This document shows positions 25,476 to 38,911 of a stretch of DNA of 64,000 bases, piece by piece. The stretch spans positions 2,054,885 through 2,118,884 of the forward strand of contig NC_133102.1 in NCBI RefSeq assembly GCF_022965805.1. Reading direction: 5' to 3'. Within the stretch, counting starts at the first letter, position 1. Each line of letters begins with the position of its first letter. The notes beneath the pieces were generated by a model that was not told the DNA's origin, made no database searches, and was given only the letters and a program-made list of their open reading frames with translations. The stretch is from Primulina eburnea (taxonomy: Eukaryota > Streptophyta > Magnoliopsida > Lamiales > Gesneriaceae). Made by a program: the position numbers and the translations under genes.

Positions 25476-25767
25476 TTAAATAAAAATATATCGATCCAAA
25501 TATTATAAGTGGTTATTAATATTATATATAATTATATTAATAATGGATAGTGATAGGATGTATCCTCCTCTCCTCAAGGTGACGTCACTATTAAAAAAAC
25601 AATGTCTTCGTTCATGTACCTACTGATTACAAGGGGCTTCATTACCATTATTAAATTAATGATTTCAGTCCCATTATGGCGGAGAGAGATACCAACCGAA
25701 TTATTATCGGTTTTTTAAAATAAATTTTTTATATTATATATGATCATATATCATGACTTTTTTTAAT

Positions 25768-25931
25768 GACAAAAACTTGTGTGATATGGTTTCATGTATC
25801 GTATTTTGTGAGACATATCTCTTATTAAGTCATCCATGAAAAAATATTACGTTTCATGACAAGTTTATTACTTTTTATTGTGAATATCGTTAGGGTTGAC
25901 CCGTCTCATATATAAAAATTCGTGAGACCGC
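25768..25931 (+). repeat. Dispersed palindromic-ended repeat, copy 5 (forward)
   Basis: A diverged left end (GTGATATGGTTTCATG). The internal GTGAGACATATCTCTTATT and GTTGACCCGTCTCATA blocks are well kept. The right palindrome is cut short at GTGAGACCG. Confidence 0.8.
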
Positions 25932-26785
25932 AATTTTTTTTAATTATATAATTATAAAATTTAACAATGATATTAATCATTTAATAACATTATTTAAGCC
26001 CGACCGATTCCTAAACACACCCGATTATGTGGAAGTATATCTAAGTAATAAAGTGTTTTGGGCCATATCTAGGTTGTCACAACCTCGATATATGGCCATG
26101 ATTAAGTTTGTGAAAAGAAAGGCGAGAGGGAGATGGCCTATGTGTTTATTGTCCAAAGAATGGAGGGAAAAAAAAAACCCAACTTGCGAATCCGACAAAT
26201 TTAGGTGCGTAACACACAACACCACAGTTGGTTCAGTGTTTTTGTGTGGTTTTGGTTGAAAAGGCTGTGTTTTGCGGATAAGGTAGCTAGTCTTCGTGTT
26301 CATGTATTATATTATTGTCCAAGATTTAGATACAATGAATATAGTTCCGAGTACATACATCATAGTGTGCTATAGAAAATGAGGTGTAACAACACGTAAT
26401 ATGTTATTATGTATTACGTGCAACCATCTTTGATCCAGCAAGTCTCCGACTAACAGAGACCTGAAACAACATTTGGAGTTGCTATATGAGTCGATGAAGT
26501 AGGTGATCGCGACGCGATCTTTCATATATGAATGTTTGTGTTTCATCTTACTGGTTGTTGGTGTTTCGGCTGTCCTATTGATGACAACATTTGGTTTTTT
26601 GTATGGATGCTATCAGCTTGTATAAATAGAGGATTTGTCAAGCTTGAAAACAAACAAGAAATCCACTTTCACCCTCGTTCCTGCATTTTGCCTCCTGCTT
26701 GCTCCCTGCGCATACTGCTTATGTTTCTGCGTGTTCCATGGATAAAGTTCAGATAATCTTTTGTCCGACAGTGTGGTGATTTGTG

Positions 26786-26901
26786 CAACATCACTACAAG
26801 TCTGTCCGTTGTATTCTGAAAAACAGTCGTCCGTTTAAATCCTCAACATCACTACAAGGCTGTCCGTTGTATTCTGAAAATCAGTCGTCCGGTTAAATCC
26901 T
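26786..26901. repeat. 58-bp tandem duplication
   Basis: Two adjacent units start at 26786 and 26844. Each carries CAACATCACTACAAG, CTGTCCGTTGTATTCTG and CAGTCGTCCG, and they differ at a few positions. Confidence 0.85.
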
Positions 26902-27248
26902 CGAAACATGTACAAAGGTGACGAATCTGTTTTAAAAAAACTTGTACTTATTATATGTATCTGTTTGGTTTTATTTTTATATACACAATATTCATATTGT
27001 CTACAATATACTTATTTCGTTACTGTTTTGTCTTTACAAGTTTACTTCCACAATTTTATTATTAGCAATTTCTCTAACAAAATATATATATTATTACATG
27101 GAAAATATGCAATATACACTAATCTAACACAAAACTCATACATCAATTGAATGGTCGAATTTAGAATGTCTACAAAGACAAAAAGTTCGATGAAAAACAT
27201 TGTATTGTACTATTATATATCAAAGAAAAATGTGAATCAATTAAACAC

Positions 27249-27279
27249 ATTTTTTGTTTTGTTTTGTTTTGTTTTGTTG
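27249..27279. repeat. (TTTTG)n microsatellite
   Basis: Five TTTTG units in a row after a short T tract. Confidence 0.85.
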
Positions 27280-27654
27280 GAATGTAAGAGAAAAACCAAT
27301 TTTGAGTGGCTGCTTTTAAACTAAAGTACGTTTGATGTAATCTTAAATAATCAAACTTGGAATAAATTAGTCAGGCACATTGAACCTCACTCGATAACAG
27401 TCCATTCCACGGGAGTATTCAAATTGACAATTTCCTTGTCACATCCTGTGAAAAACAAATTTTGAAAACGGCAGGAAATTTAATTACTACTCTATTTTGA
27501 AATTTAAAAATGATCCCAATGTTTTTTGAAAAAAAAAATCTTTTGAGTTGTAGTTGAAATTTTTTTAAGAAATTGATTTTATTTTAAAAATATTTTCGAG
27601 ACTACGAATAGTAAACAAAAGAGTATGTGTCATGTGCTACGACTTATGAGATAT

Positions 27655-27885
27655 AAAAATGTGAGACGAGTCGGTTCAATCTATGCTTACAGTAGAAAAT
27701 TATACATTTGATATAAAAACTAATAATATCTTTCACTCAAATAATCATATATTATACAATATTATTTCATAACATAACTGATAAAAAATAATATTTTTGA
27801 TATCAAAAATTAATTTTAACATAAAAGTGATATTTTAATAAATCGGATCGAATATATGTCTATCACAAGATGATCTCACGAGTCG
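27655..27885. repeat. Probable degenerate copy of the dispersed palindromic-ended repeat
   Basis: The outer parts resemble the family (GTGAGACGAGTCGGTTCAAT at the left, GATGATCTCACGAGTCG at the right). The interior is unlike the other copies and the spacing is longer. It may be an old copy or a related family. Confidence 0.4.
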
Positions 27886-29552
27886 AGGGTGAAATTTATT
27901 TAATTTTTTTATTTTTTGTGGAAAGAAAGACAGAATAAAAGGGAACGTGGAGGAGACGTGATAAAAGAATTAACCCTTTTGTTTGAATGCTAGCCTTAGA
28001 TGCATTTTGGACGTGGAATAATTATTTATTTTAGTCTATTTGATCAAATCTGAAAATTAGATAACCTCGTATATAAAATTAATGATGTTTTAAAATCCTA
28101 TATTTTAAAAAATTAGAAGTGAAATCTTTTGCAAATGGGATAAATATGCCTGATTTTTTATACATAGAGTTGAAAAATATTTTTATAGCATTTTTTAATA
28201 TTTCTCACGGAAGATAAATCAATTTGAATTTAATTTCTTTATGAGTGAATGAATTTCCCATAATAAAGATTTTTATAATATCAATTAACAAAATTTGTGA
28301 TCATTTCCAGGAAACCTAAGAATTTCAACATGCCGTCGTCCTTCTCTGACTAGTTTTTGGTGTACTTTTTTTCTAAAAAAAAATTCCAAATTTCCCAACA
28401 TCTTTGGCTTTAGTGTAAATATTTTTTTTTTTAAAATTGAATTTGACTCTTTAGAAAATGAAAAATATCTTGTTTTGTTTATTAAACTATTATTTATTTA
28501 TACTTTGATTTATTTTAAATATAATCTGCTTAAATTTTCATAATTATAGAAAAATCATCTTACTAAATATAATCTAATACTTAATTTTAAAAATATCATA
28601 ACAAAAGGAAGACTTGATAAATAAAGCATATAAAATACATAATATTCATATATTATATTAAATATTACGTGCTTCCTCGATATTGTATATAAAACTAGAT
28701 TAAAACCAAATGGGCCCAAACCGGGTGGACTCTAAATGATCCATATTTCTGTGCATATGGGCCGGATTTACATAATTGAAATTTTCACTGTCCGTTTAAT
28801 TGTTTGTGGGCCGTGTGAGGTGTCATAATGATCTCCTCATTTATTCGCAATAATTGTAAACGATAATAATCGATTCAGTTCCACGCAATGTATGGAACAA
28901 AAACATGCACTATGGTGATTCACTTCTATTTTTAGAACTCACAACGTCTATATTTCGAATTTTGAACTAACGCAATAATATGTAAATCACGTTAATCAGA
29001 TAAATTGTACCGATGAAAACGTCATCCACTCCACCAACTCGATATTGCTGAGTGGCTCGACTCGACTCGATTACATCTCTAGGTGTGAATTTAACTGCAC
29101 AAATATATATCTTTATTTTGCTCATCAAGTCAAACTTCCCAAAGTTGACACGTATAAATATATGAATCTTGATTTCACCTTTAAAGAAAGAGTCATTTTT
29201 CATGTTAACGATAATACATGATTTTGCATGTTCTTTCTATTCTACCTTTCCTTAGATATGTTTCACAAGCTTCCACTAAATTTATTCGTGTGCATATTTT
29301 GGTGGGCCATACAAGGAAAGCACCATAGACAAGTATTACTTTATGCCACAAGGATTTAGTCGGCCATCCCTTAATTCTCTCATCCCTCTTTTTTTTTTTC
29401 TTTCTTTCTTTCACATGAAATTAATATTACTTTTCAGTTCTTCAACGTGTTGTGCAAAATTATAGATTTTTTGTTTTAAAAAAAGTATGTATATTTGTGT
29501 GGATTTAGTTTTGATTGATTGTAAAAATAGCTTATTTCATGCAACTTAGCAT

Positions 29553-29741
29553 GAGTGGCGGAGTCACATGAACATTTACCTGGGCTGACCCAATTTTTTT
29601 TTTTACAAAATTTTATGTGTAGATCTTGTATAATTTTGAAATGATATGATATTAGCCCGGGTAGATCAATTTAAAATATTAAAAGATTTTAGAGTTTAAA
29701 ATTCTAACTCAGACAGAACTATGTTTCTGGCTCCGCCACTG
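29553..29741. mobile_element. hAT-type MITE, 189 bp, with 8-bp target duplication
   Basis: The left terminus is GAGTGGCGGAGTCAC and the right terminus reads GGCTCCGCCACTG, giving an imperfect terminal inverted repeat around GTGGCGGAG. The element is framed by CTTAGCAT at 29545-29552 and again at 29742-29749, a perfect 8-bp duplication as made by hAT transposases. There is no coding capacity. Confidence 0.85.
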
Positions 29742-30283
29742 CTTAGCATGCAAACCATCAAAAATTTATGATGTTCCATGGTATTAGAAAATGCGAGTTG
29801 AAAAAAAGGGTACGAGAATCTAGTGAGAATAAGAATAAAGATCACAGACATAAAATTATTTTAGGTTGTAAGATAAGGTATATGGTCTAAATATACTTAA
29901 GGGGGAATATCATGATCATTAAGAATAAAGTAGTAAAGTTCTTCAAATGGGGCAACTTGCAAGGAAAAAAAAGGAGGGGGGGCTCCATTTGGAAAAAGAA
30001 AAATAGAGAGTGGGGTTGGTTTGTCATTTCCCGAAAGAGGTCGTTTTCATGAGAATTTTGCTCATGTTCCTAGTGGCTGCGGTGGGAGCTAAAACAGTAA
30101 ATAAGAACTTCAAGATTTAGTTTTGATTGTGTCCGATCAAATAGAGATAGATTTCAAATTTTATGATTGTCTTCTTTGTTCTAAAATTTGTAATAAATTT
30201 TTATAGGTTTCTTGTTAGGATCAATCCTAGAGTTATTACCATTAGTTAGCAAATAAGAAAAGAAAGTAGTGTGGGAAAAAAGA

Positions 30284-30462
30284 GCGAGTCTCTTGTGAGT
30301 CCGTATCACGGATCTTAATCTTTGAGATTGTTCAATCCTACTGATATTCAAAATAAAAAGTAATACTCTTAGCATAAAAAGTAATATTTTTTCATGGATG
30401 CCCCAAGTAAAAGATCTGTTTCACAAATACAATCCGTGAGACCATCATACACAAGTTTTTGT
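30284..30462 (-). repeat. Dispersed palindromic-ended repeat, copy 6 (reverse)
   Basis: The left palindrome is diverged (GTGAGTCCGTATCACGG). The middle AAAAAGTAATACTCTTAGCA is intact, and the right end reads GTGAGACCATCATACACAAG. Confidence 0.82.
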
Positions 30463-31469
30463 CGCGGGAAAAATAGCAAATAAGAGCATGCAATCTACGA
30501 ATGCCGTTTGACTTATAATTTGGTTCGGAGCCCTTATTATTGGGAGATCAGGAATAATGGGGTTTGACTTCCCTCTTTAGATTCATATCTAAAGGTTAAA
30601 TGACTATTAGTTCTCCCAACTTTTTAAGATGTTAACTCTCTCTTCGGGCCAAGGATTTTTTGCCATTGTGGTAAGAGTGAGACCTCAAACTTTGGGTTCA
30701 AATCTTACATAATTAGATTAGATGTAGACAAATCTTACACCCTCATTTTATCCAATACAAAAAAAAAAAAGTAAAAAACTATATCCTCTCGGAGGACTTA
30801 GGTGTCACTTGTATTTTTAAATTCAAGAATTGTTTGAATTTCAAGCAATATGTTTTTACATATAATTTCCATGACCATTAAATCAACTAGAATAAATGAA
30901 AAAAATTCAAATTTTAAATACACTTGAAGGAAAAAAATACGGTCGAAATGCTTGGAGAATTACTTATCAGTATCAATATTCTATGAAAGATATTGTGCAT
31001 GTGGATTGTCAGAACACATCGAACACTAGATTTGATCCCGGGTTAGACTCACCCATTGGTTAATTTTTATCATAAATGTGATTCAAAACCCGCCCAAAAG
31101 CACGGAGACAGAGAGATTCGATCGAAGAAATGTAACAAAGTAAAGATAGTAGGATCAGAGCATGAGATGCTTGCGTTTGTTTTAATCATCAAATCATGGA
31201 AAAGATTACATTCGGTCAAGTTGGAATCATAGGACAACCAGAGAGTAAGAATCTAAGTTCAACCGGGGGAAGTTATGTTTCGGTTTTGATTTATTTTTTG
31301 CTGATAATATTTACATTCGTAAGTTGACTGACAATTTCTCATCGTGAACAGCTGAAAATTAAAACCATAATTTCCTTATAATCCAAGGTTGATGAAATCT
31401 TGCTGACATGACATGTATGGAGTACTAGTTAAGTCTCCTAGCAAAATCAGCTTTTCAGGGCTGTAAATA

Positions 31470-32427
31470 TCAATTTTGGTGCGCTCGTTGCACCTGGAAA
31501 GTTGCACTATTATAAAGGTTGAATCCAAATGAAGAATTCCCAGGTAAATGAGTGATGATCAAGCCGCTGTTTCCAGGAACGAAGCCCATCATCGACTCTG
31601 GATCTTGCAGAACATTAGACTCGTACATTTCCGGCACAAAACCTGTGATTTCGTCTGGGTTTTGTTGGGATTTCAAGACTAAGGCTGATTTATGCGGCGA
31701 ATCAGGCCTGTTTAGATCTTTATCAGGAGAAGAAGAATCGGTTTCGATGAAATTCAGAGTCGTGATATCATGTATGCTCGATCTTCTCTTGTCTTTGCCC
31801 CCGGAAACCTGCCTGATAAAGTACTTCTGAGCATGACTCGCGACCTGAGTCGGGGTCCTCGTTGTCACGAAGTTGCGCGAAATGTTCCTCCAATCCCCTT
31901 TCCCGTACTTTTTCAGGCCCAACAGAAATTGCCTGACGCCTTGAAAAAATAAGTAAGGTCTTACAAGAAGAAATCAAAAATCAAGAAAAGTAAAATCAAT
32001 TTAGTCACCTGTGTTCCTCCTCGGTCCAGGGCACCCCTTTTTTCCGTTCGTGATTCGAACCCCGAAGAATCGAAGAGCTCCGTTTCCCGCCTGGATCATG
32101 CGATGGTTTCAATCCCTGACAGGGGTGACTACTCACCCACTCCAAGGTGAAAGTGTTGTTCGCGTAACCTGGAATTGGGATTAGCCCTGCTTCTATATCA
32201 CTAACATCCTCTACCAATTCTCTATACTGGTTCATCACATCACTTACCGTCTTTCCAGGAATCATGGCCGCCACATTGTACCACCTGTCCGGGGTATCTT
32301 TATCGAAGAACGCCAGTGCATTTTCAAATCTTTTATTTTCCTCGGGTGTCCATTTCGTCATCACCTTATTTTCCTCGAACAACCAGTCTGATGTCCTGAT
32401 CCATGGCTGCAGCGTTTCTCTATTCAT
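31470..32427 (-). CDS. DIVARICATA-like two-repeat MYB transcription factor
   Basis: Two exons, 32427-32009 and 31932-31470, total 882 nt, or 293 aa. The first SANT/MYB repeat spans about residues 24-77 ([20 protein letters not shown]). The linker has the class signature GLIPIPGYA. The second repeat starts at VPWTEEEHR and ends in SHAQKYF (172-178), the hallmark of DIVARICATA-type nuclear DNA-binding proteins that bind GATAA/I-box-like sites. Relatives act in floral asymmetry, growth and stress, and the specific role here is unknown. The exon 2 acceptor must be the CAG just before 31932: it joins HR to [14 protein letters not shown], whereas the CAAG nine bases upstream breaks the frame. The C-terminus carries two GFVP motifs. 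The start is the first ATG; the open frame upstream has none. Confidence 0.92.
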
Positions 32428-33530
32428 TGTCTGTACGTATCTCACCACCTAGTGAGTTGAATTTCCTAAAACAAAAAATCCCACCTGGAATTGAAGCAAA
32501 GGAATTTGCAGCCAATACAAGAGTAGATATAGATAAGTGGAGATTTGCTAGCTAGTGCATTAAGTCAAAAAATAGGAATCTGAATACTACTTTTTTTTTC
32601 ACACACATGGTGAGGAATCTTGGAAAGGCCACTCGACTTTCCTGTGCCCAAGGAAAATTTCAAGAAACTGTTGAAAAAATGTGGATGCAGAAAATACAAT
32701 AGGCGGACAAAGGAAGAGGACAAAGTGAAGAAAGATACAGTGAACCTGTGACAGAAAACAGTATAGAGCCGTCATGTGATGGACAAAACTACAGTATTCA
32801 CAGATTAAAACTCCATTAAACAGGGAAAAATTCTTCACGAGTTAAAATCAAAATCACGAAAAATGGTTGTTTCTTTCGTTTAAAGTATTCGAAGCTGATT
32901 ACTGGGTTCGAAGAAGTGAATCAATGTTCAAATTATATTCGTACTTGTAAGTTGTATGTTAAGAGTAGAGGGAACGATGGTTTAGAGTAGAACAACGCAG
33001 AAAATTTGTGTTATAAAAGAAGAGATGGAGACTGACATATGAAGGGTGCTTATCAATGATTGGATGGTAGAAGCCTGTTGGGTGTGGACTGTGGTGTGGG
33101 GCTTTTTTTATATATATATATAAAATTTGTTTAGAAAAACATATAAAAATATTTAAATTATTTTGTGATTTTAAAAAAATATGTTTTCGCTCTGTGTAAA
33201 TATTACCGCATTATATTATGATTCAAAACATTATATTTCTTGTAGTCAAAAAATATTATATTTTTAAAAAATTTAAATACTTTTTTTTATTAAGAATTAA
33301 AAAATCTAATATATTGAGATGATATAACATACTCAATAGACTATAATTTTTTCCAAAAACATAAAAATATAATACATACATTGTATTTCCAATCTAACTT
33401 TCATACCAATTACAAATTAAAGAGATTTTTGTATTCATTTCTCTTTCTATTATTTTGTTTTGTAAATATGAAATATAATTAAAAAAAAGGGATCTATACA
33501 AAGAACTTATCATTTAGCAAACAATCTGGA

Positions 33531-33712
33531 TTAGGTATCTTGTGAGACGGTCTCGAAAATCTTTATCTGTGAGACGAATCAACCGTACCGCTTTTCACAA
33601 TAAAAAGTAATACTCTTAGCATAAAAAGTAATACTTCTTCATGGGTGACTCAAAATAAGATATCTGTCTCACAAAATACGACCCGTGAGACCGTCTAACA
33701 TAAGTTTTTGCC
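33531..33712 (-). repeat. Dispersed palindromic-ended repeat, copy 7 (reverse)
   Basis: Full length. The left palindrome is GTGAGACGGTCTCG, the middle is AAAAAGTAATACTCTTAGCA, and the right palindrome is GTGAGACCGTCTAAC followed by ATAAGTTTTTGCC. Confidence 0.88.
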
Positions 33713-33785
33713 AACAAATCTGTTAATTTTCATGCCAAGATGCCTGTTCTATTTGTGTATTATGAACAATCTTATTTTAAACATG

Positions 33786-33787
<2 letters not shown>

Positions 33788-33829
<42 letters not shown>
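33788..33829. repeat. (TA)n microsatellite
   Basis: About 20 TA units without interruption. Confidence 0.9.
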
Positions 33830-33831
<2 letters not shown>

Positions 33832-35217
33832 GATTTTTGTAAAATAATAATAATAAATAAATATAATATCTTTAAAAATTATAAATTTTACTTTCTATAT
33901 TATACTCAAGTGGGTCGGGTCATATATAACGGGTTCTTCCTCAGTATAACGTACATTAAAATTGTGCCATACCCTGTCTCCAGCTGTGAAGCTTGGGGAT
34001 GTTTCATAACTGAGTTTATTTTTAAAGATTATTTAAATAGTCACTCAATATTTGGTGTTTATTTTTTTAAAAAAAAATAAACACTTCCAAAAAAAAAATC
34101 AATAGTAATGAAATAATGTACTTTACGCTATGATTTAGAAGGATGTCATTCTTGAATTCAATTCGAGCTACAATAAAAATTTAAATTTACATAAATGTTA
34201 TTCAAATGAACGAGCTCCACTCGAGTTGAATATATAAATAATTTAATTAATTAAGTTCTAAATATTACCTATATTTGTTTATCATGGTGGACATCAAGAT
34301 TACATGTCTTTAAAAGATTTTAAATTGACACTTTTAGAGTTTGGGACGAAATATTAAGTTCGAGAACAATAACGAAAAATCGCCCCAACTAAAAAAATGT
34401 TAAATTGATAAATCTGAAAATTACTTTTAAATATCCTTAACTATTGTTACTGCCGGTATTAATGTTCTCCACAAGGGATATATCTGTATTATCATAAGTA
34501 CAAATTATTAGTGATTTCGCACTGTACTTATAACCTAAAAAAATGAAAAAAAAAAATTGTTTACTAGTCTTCTTCGTTCGAGGTTCTCTAGCTCTGTGTT
34601 TCTTGAAAATTTCTATGCACAATATATTATATTATATTATATTATATAAATAATGTAAATTATTATTCAAACTTTATCAATTATTGGTCGATGATTGATT
34701 GCATTGAATTTATTGTATTAAATAAATAAATTTACCAAAAAAGAAGACGAAATTTACCTAAAAATAAACAGAAGTTGTTGGCTCTGGAATTAGCAGCTTT
34801 TGCATTTAGGGACCGCAAGCCTGTCTTTCTTCGGGGACAAATTTTTTTTATATATATTTCTCCATCTTCCACGTAACGATTACCGATACACAATTTATGA
34901 TGATTGTGAACCATCGTAATAATTTCGATATATATTTTTTTCCCTGAAAGAATCAAGGGTAATTTGTAGAAAAATACTTCTGTCCAAGATTTCTTTAAGA
35001 TTCAGTACCCAATAGATTTTTTTTATATTTTAGTACCTGACAAAACATCAACTTAGGTTTTACTACATATTTCATGTATTTTTACATTTTTACCCTTTTA
35101 ATTAATAAAAAAATATATAAATACTTATTTTTGTTGGACATCTACTATATCCACTCATCAATCCCAATGTATTTGGATGACATGTATATTTAATTTAAAT
35201 ATTTTTTTATTAAAAAA

Positions 35218-38200
35218 AACAAATTCACAGCTAATTGAATTTTTTGAAATACTTAGTTTTACTTGTGAAATACTTAATTTCAATTTTAAAATACTTGATT
35301 CAGTAAATGAAATACTTAGAATATTTATTAAAAACTGGATATTCGAATATGCATTTAAAAAAAAATTCGCAACTAATTGAATTTTTTGAAATACTTAGTT
35401 TTACTTGTAAAATACTTAATTTAAATTTTAAAATACTTGATTTAGTAAATGAAATACTCAAAATGTGTATTAAAAAACTGGATATTAGAGTATGCATTTT
35501 AAAAAAAAATTCGCAACTAATTGAATTTTTTGAAATACGTAGTTTTACTTTTGAAATACTTAATTTAAATTTTAAAATATTTGATTTAGTAAATGAAATA
35601 CTCAAAATGTGTATTAAAAAGCTGGATATTCAAATATGCATTTTAAAAAAAAAACAAATTCGTAACTAACTGAATTTTTTTAAATATTTAGTTTTACTTG
35701 TGAAATACTTAATTTTAATTTTAAAACTACTAGATTTAGTAAATGAAATACTCAGAATGTGTATTAAAAACTGGATATTCGAATATGCATTAAAAAAACA
35801 AATTCGCAACTAATTGAATTTTTTGAAATACTTAGTTTTACCTGTAAAATACTTAATTTTAAATTTAAAATACTTGATTTAGTAAATGAAATACTCAGAA
35901 TGTGTATTTAAAAGCTGGATATTCGAATAAGAATTTAAAAAAAATAAATTCGCAACTAATTGAATTTTTTGAAATACTTAGTTTTACATGTGAAATATAT
36001 AATTTTAATTTTAAAATACTTGATTTAGTAAATGAAATACTAAGAATGTGTATTAAAAAACTGGATATTCGAATATGCATTTTAAAAAAAATTCTTAACT
36101 AATTGAATTTTTTGAAATACTTAGTTTTACTTATGAAATACATAATTTAAATTTTAAAATACTTGATTTAGTAAATAAAATACTCATAATGTGTATTAAA
36201 AAGCTGGATATTCGAATATACATTAAAAAAAAAATTCGTAACTAACTCAATTTTTTGAAATATTTAGTTTTACTTGTGAAATACTTAATTTTAATTTTAA
36301 AACTACCTGATTTAGTAAATGAAATACTCAGAATGTGTATTAAAAACTGGATATTCGAATATGCATTAAAAAAAAAAATTTGCAACTAATTGAATTTTTG
36401 AAATACTTAGTTTTATTTGTGAAATACTTAATTTTAATTTTAAAATACTTGATTTAGTAAATGAAATACTCAGAATGTGTATTAAAAAGCTGGATATTCG
36501 AATATGCATTTAAAAAAAAATTCGCAACTAATTGAATTTTTTGAAATACTTAGTTTTACTTGTGAAATACTTAATTTTAATTTTAACACACTTGATTTAG
36601 TAAATGAAATACTCAGAATGTGTAATAAAAAACTGGATATTCGAATATGTATTTTAAAAAAAATTCACAACTAATTGAATTTTTTGAAATACTTTGTTTT
36701 ACTTGTGAAATACTTAATTTTAATTTTAAAATACTTGATTTAGTAAATGAAATACTCAGAATGTGTATTAAAAACTGGATATTCGAATATGCATTAAAAA
36801 AAAAACAAATTCGCAACTAATTGAATTTTTTGAAATACTTAGTTTTACTTGTGAAATAATTAATTTCAATTTTAAAATACTTGATTTTATAAATGAAATA
36901 CTCAGAATGTGTATTAAAAAACTGGATATTCGAATATGCATTAAAAAAAATAAATTCGCAACTAATTGAATTTTATCCAAGATGCATTTGGATGACATGT
37001 TCATTTTATTTAGATATTTTCTTTATTTTTTTAAAAAAAATTTACAATTAAGCATTGAACTTTTTTAAGTACTTAGTTTTACTTGCGAAATAATTAATTT
37101 CAGTTTAAGGTAAATGAGATACTTGTAATGAGTATTAAAATACTGGATATTCGAATATGTAGCATAAGTTCACCAAGTGTTCACGTTTCCATCCAAGATA
37201 CATTTGGATGACATGTTCAAGAACTTTTCAGCAGCCACAAAACTTTGAAAAAGAAATAAGGCTTAGCGCGAAGATTTGAAGATTTCTGGACAATGTTCTT
37301 CGAGATAATATCTCGTGATAGGAACAAGTAATTTAATCCGTGGATTTAAAATTTACAGATAAATATGAAGTCGGATATACTTCGATGGTCATAGTTCAGT
37401 AGGTCGAAAGCTAGTGGATTTAATAAAACGACATGCAATTCACCCTTGATAAATAATTAAAGAGATTTAATTACTTCACTGAGTTGAATTAGTTTGGTAT
37501 AGCTTGAGAGGGCGTGTTCAATTGGATATGAAATCTCGTGGAAATCATAGATCATTGTCGAACGAATTAAGTAGATTAGCGAGGGGTAAATGAAATACTT
37601 AGAATGTTGTATTAAAATACTATATATTCGAATATGTAACTTAAGTTCACTAAATGCTCGCATTTACTTCCAAGATGCATTTAGATGACATGTTCATTTC
37701 ATTTTAAAATACTTGATTTAGTAAATGAAATACTCAGAATTTGTATTAAAAAACTGGATATTCGAATATGCATTTAAAAAAAACAACAAATTCACAACTA
37801 ATTGAATTTTTTGAAATACTTAGTTTAACTTGTGAAATACTTAATTTAAATTTTAAAATACTTGATTTAGTAAATTAAATACTCATAATGTGTATTAAAA
37901 ACTGGATATTCGAATATGCATTTAAAAAAACAAATTCGCAACTAATTGAATTTTTTGAAATACTTAGTTTTACTTGTGAAATACTTAATTTTAATTTTAA
38001 AATACTTGATTTAGTAAATGAAATACTCATAATGTGTATTAAAAACTGGATATTCGAATATGCATTTAAAAAAAAAAACAAATTCGCAACTAATTGAATT
38101 TTTTGAAATACATAGTTTTACTTGTGAAATACTTAACTTTAATTTTAAAATACTTGATTTAGCAAATGAAATACTCATAATGTGTATTAAAAACTGGATA

Positions 38201-38640
38201 TTCGAATATGCATTTAAAAAAAAAACAAATTCGCAACTAATTGAATTTTTTGAAATACTTAGTTTTACTTGTGAAATAATTAATTTCAATTTTAAAATAC
38301 TTGATTTTGTAAATGAAATACTCAGAATGTGTATTAAAAACTGGATATTCGAATATGCATTAAAAAAAACAAATTCGCAACTAATTGAATTTTTTGAAAT
38401 ACTTAGTTTTACTTGTGAAATACTTAATTTTAATTTGAAATACTTGATTTAGTAAATGAAATACTCATAATGTGTATTAAAAACTGGATATTCGAATAAT
38501 CATTTAAAAAAAATCGCAACTAATTGAATTTTTTGAAATACTTAGTTTTACTTATGAAATACTTAATTTAAATTTTAAAATACTTGATTTAGTAAATGAA
38601 ATATTCAGAATGTGTATAAAAAAACTGGATATTCGAATAT
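35218..38640 (+). repeat. Left-arm tandem array, about 144-bp unit
   Basis: About 18-20 copies of a unit with period 141-149 bp. Landmarks in each unit are ATTCGCAACTAATTGAATTT, GAAATACTTAGTTTTACTTG, GATTTAGTAAATGAAATACT and CTGGATATTCGAATATGCAT. The array is interrupted at about 36975-37690 by a degraded unit, copies of a second motif (TTTGGATGACATGTTCAT) and a non-repeat island. Many units are near multiples of three, so ORFs stay open across several units. I regard these as non-coding. Confidence 0.9.
37210..37590. other. Non-repeat island inside the left arm
   Basis: About 380 bp of mixed-composition sequence (for example GGCTTAGCGCGAAGATTTGA) that matches neither repeat class of the element. 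It may be a captured fragment, possibly from retroelement non-coding DNA, but I cannot identify the source. It has no ORF with recognisable content. Confidence 0.45.
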
Positions 38641-38911
38641 ACAACGCAAGTTCACCAAATGCTCGTATTTCCATCCAAGATCCATTTGGATGACATGTTC
38701 ATTTCATTTAATTATTTTTTTTATTGTTAAAAAAACAAATTCGCAACTAAGCATTGAACTTTTTCAAGTACTTAGTTTTACTTGCGAAATACCTAATTTC
38801 AATTTTAAAATACTTGATTTCTTAAATGAGATACTCAGAATGAGTATTAAAATACTGAAAATTCGAATATGCAACGTAAGTTCACCAAATGCTCGCATTC
38901 TGAGTATTTCA

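Larger units (their letters stand above)
24024..31469. other. 7.4-kb gene-free region
   Basis: No gene can be supported. ORFs here are at most 92 codons and lack motifs. It contains four dispersed-repeat copies, one of them highly degraded, plus a hAT MITE, a 58-bp tandem duplication and a TTTTG microsatellite. Each is listed separately. The rest is AT-rich DNA in which I see nothing. Confidence 0.6.
32428..34956. other. Upstream region of the MYB gene up to the foldback element
   Basis: No gene is seen. The first 600 bp should be the MYB leader and promoter; an AT-rich tract at 33108-33125 could hold a TATA box. It also holds one dispersed repeat copy and an AT microsatellite. Confidence 0.5.

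Noticed and set aside
31932..31945. CAAG nine bases upstream as the acceptor of MYB exon 2
   Set aside because: It gives an out-of-frame join. The CAG directly before 31932 restores the conserved [10 protein letters not shown] reading.
32428..32448. Seven extra residues (VRYVQT-type) upstream of the MYB start
   Set aside because: The open frame there begins at GTG with no ATG, so the first ATG at 32427 is used. The same applies to the GTG at 54806 upstream of the OCTOPUS-like ATG.
35177..38452. Many ORFs of 60-130 codons on both strands that encode repeated peptides such as NSQLIEFFEILSFTCEI
   Set aside because: They are translations of the 144-bp tandem unit, appear on both strands and lack starts or composition of a protein family. 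They are a by-product of a unit length near a multiple of three.
35218..38640. Regular repeats that could be mistaken for a CRISPR-like array
   Set aside because: Units are contiguous with no unique spacers, the DNA is clearly plant nuclear, and the array lies within a transposon with target duplications.
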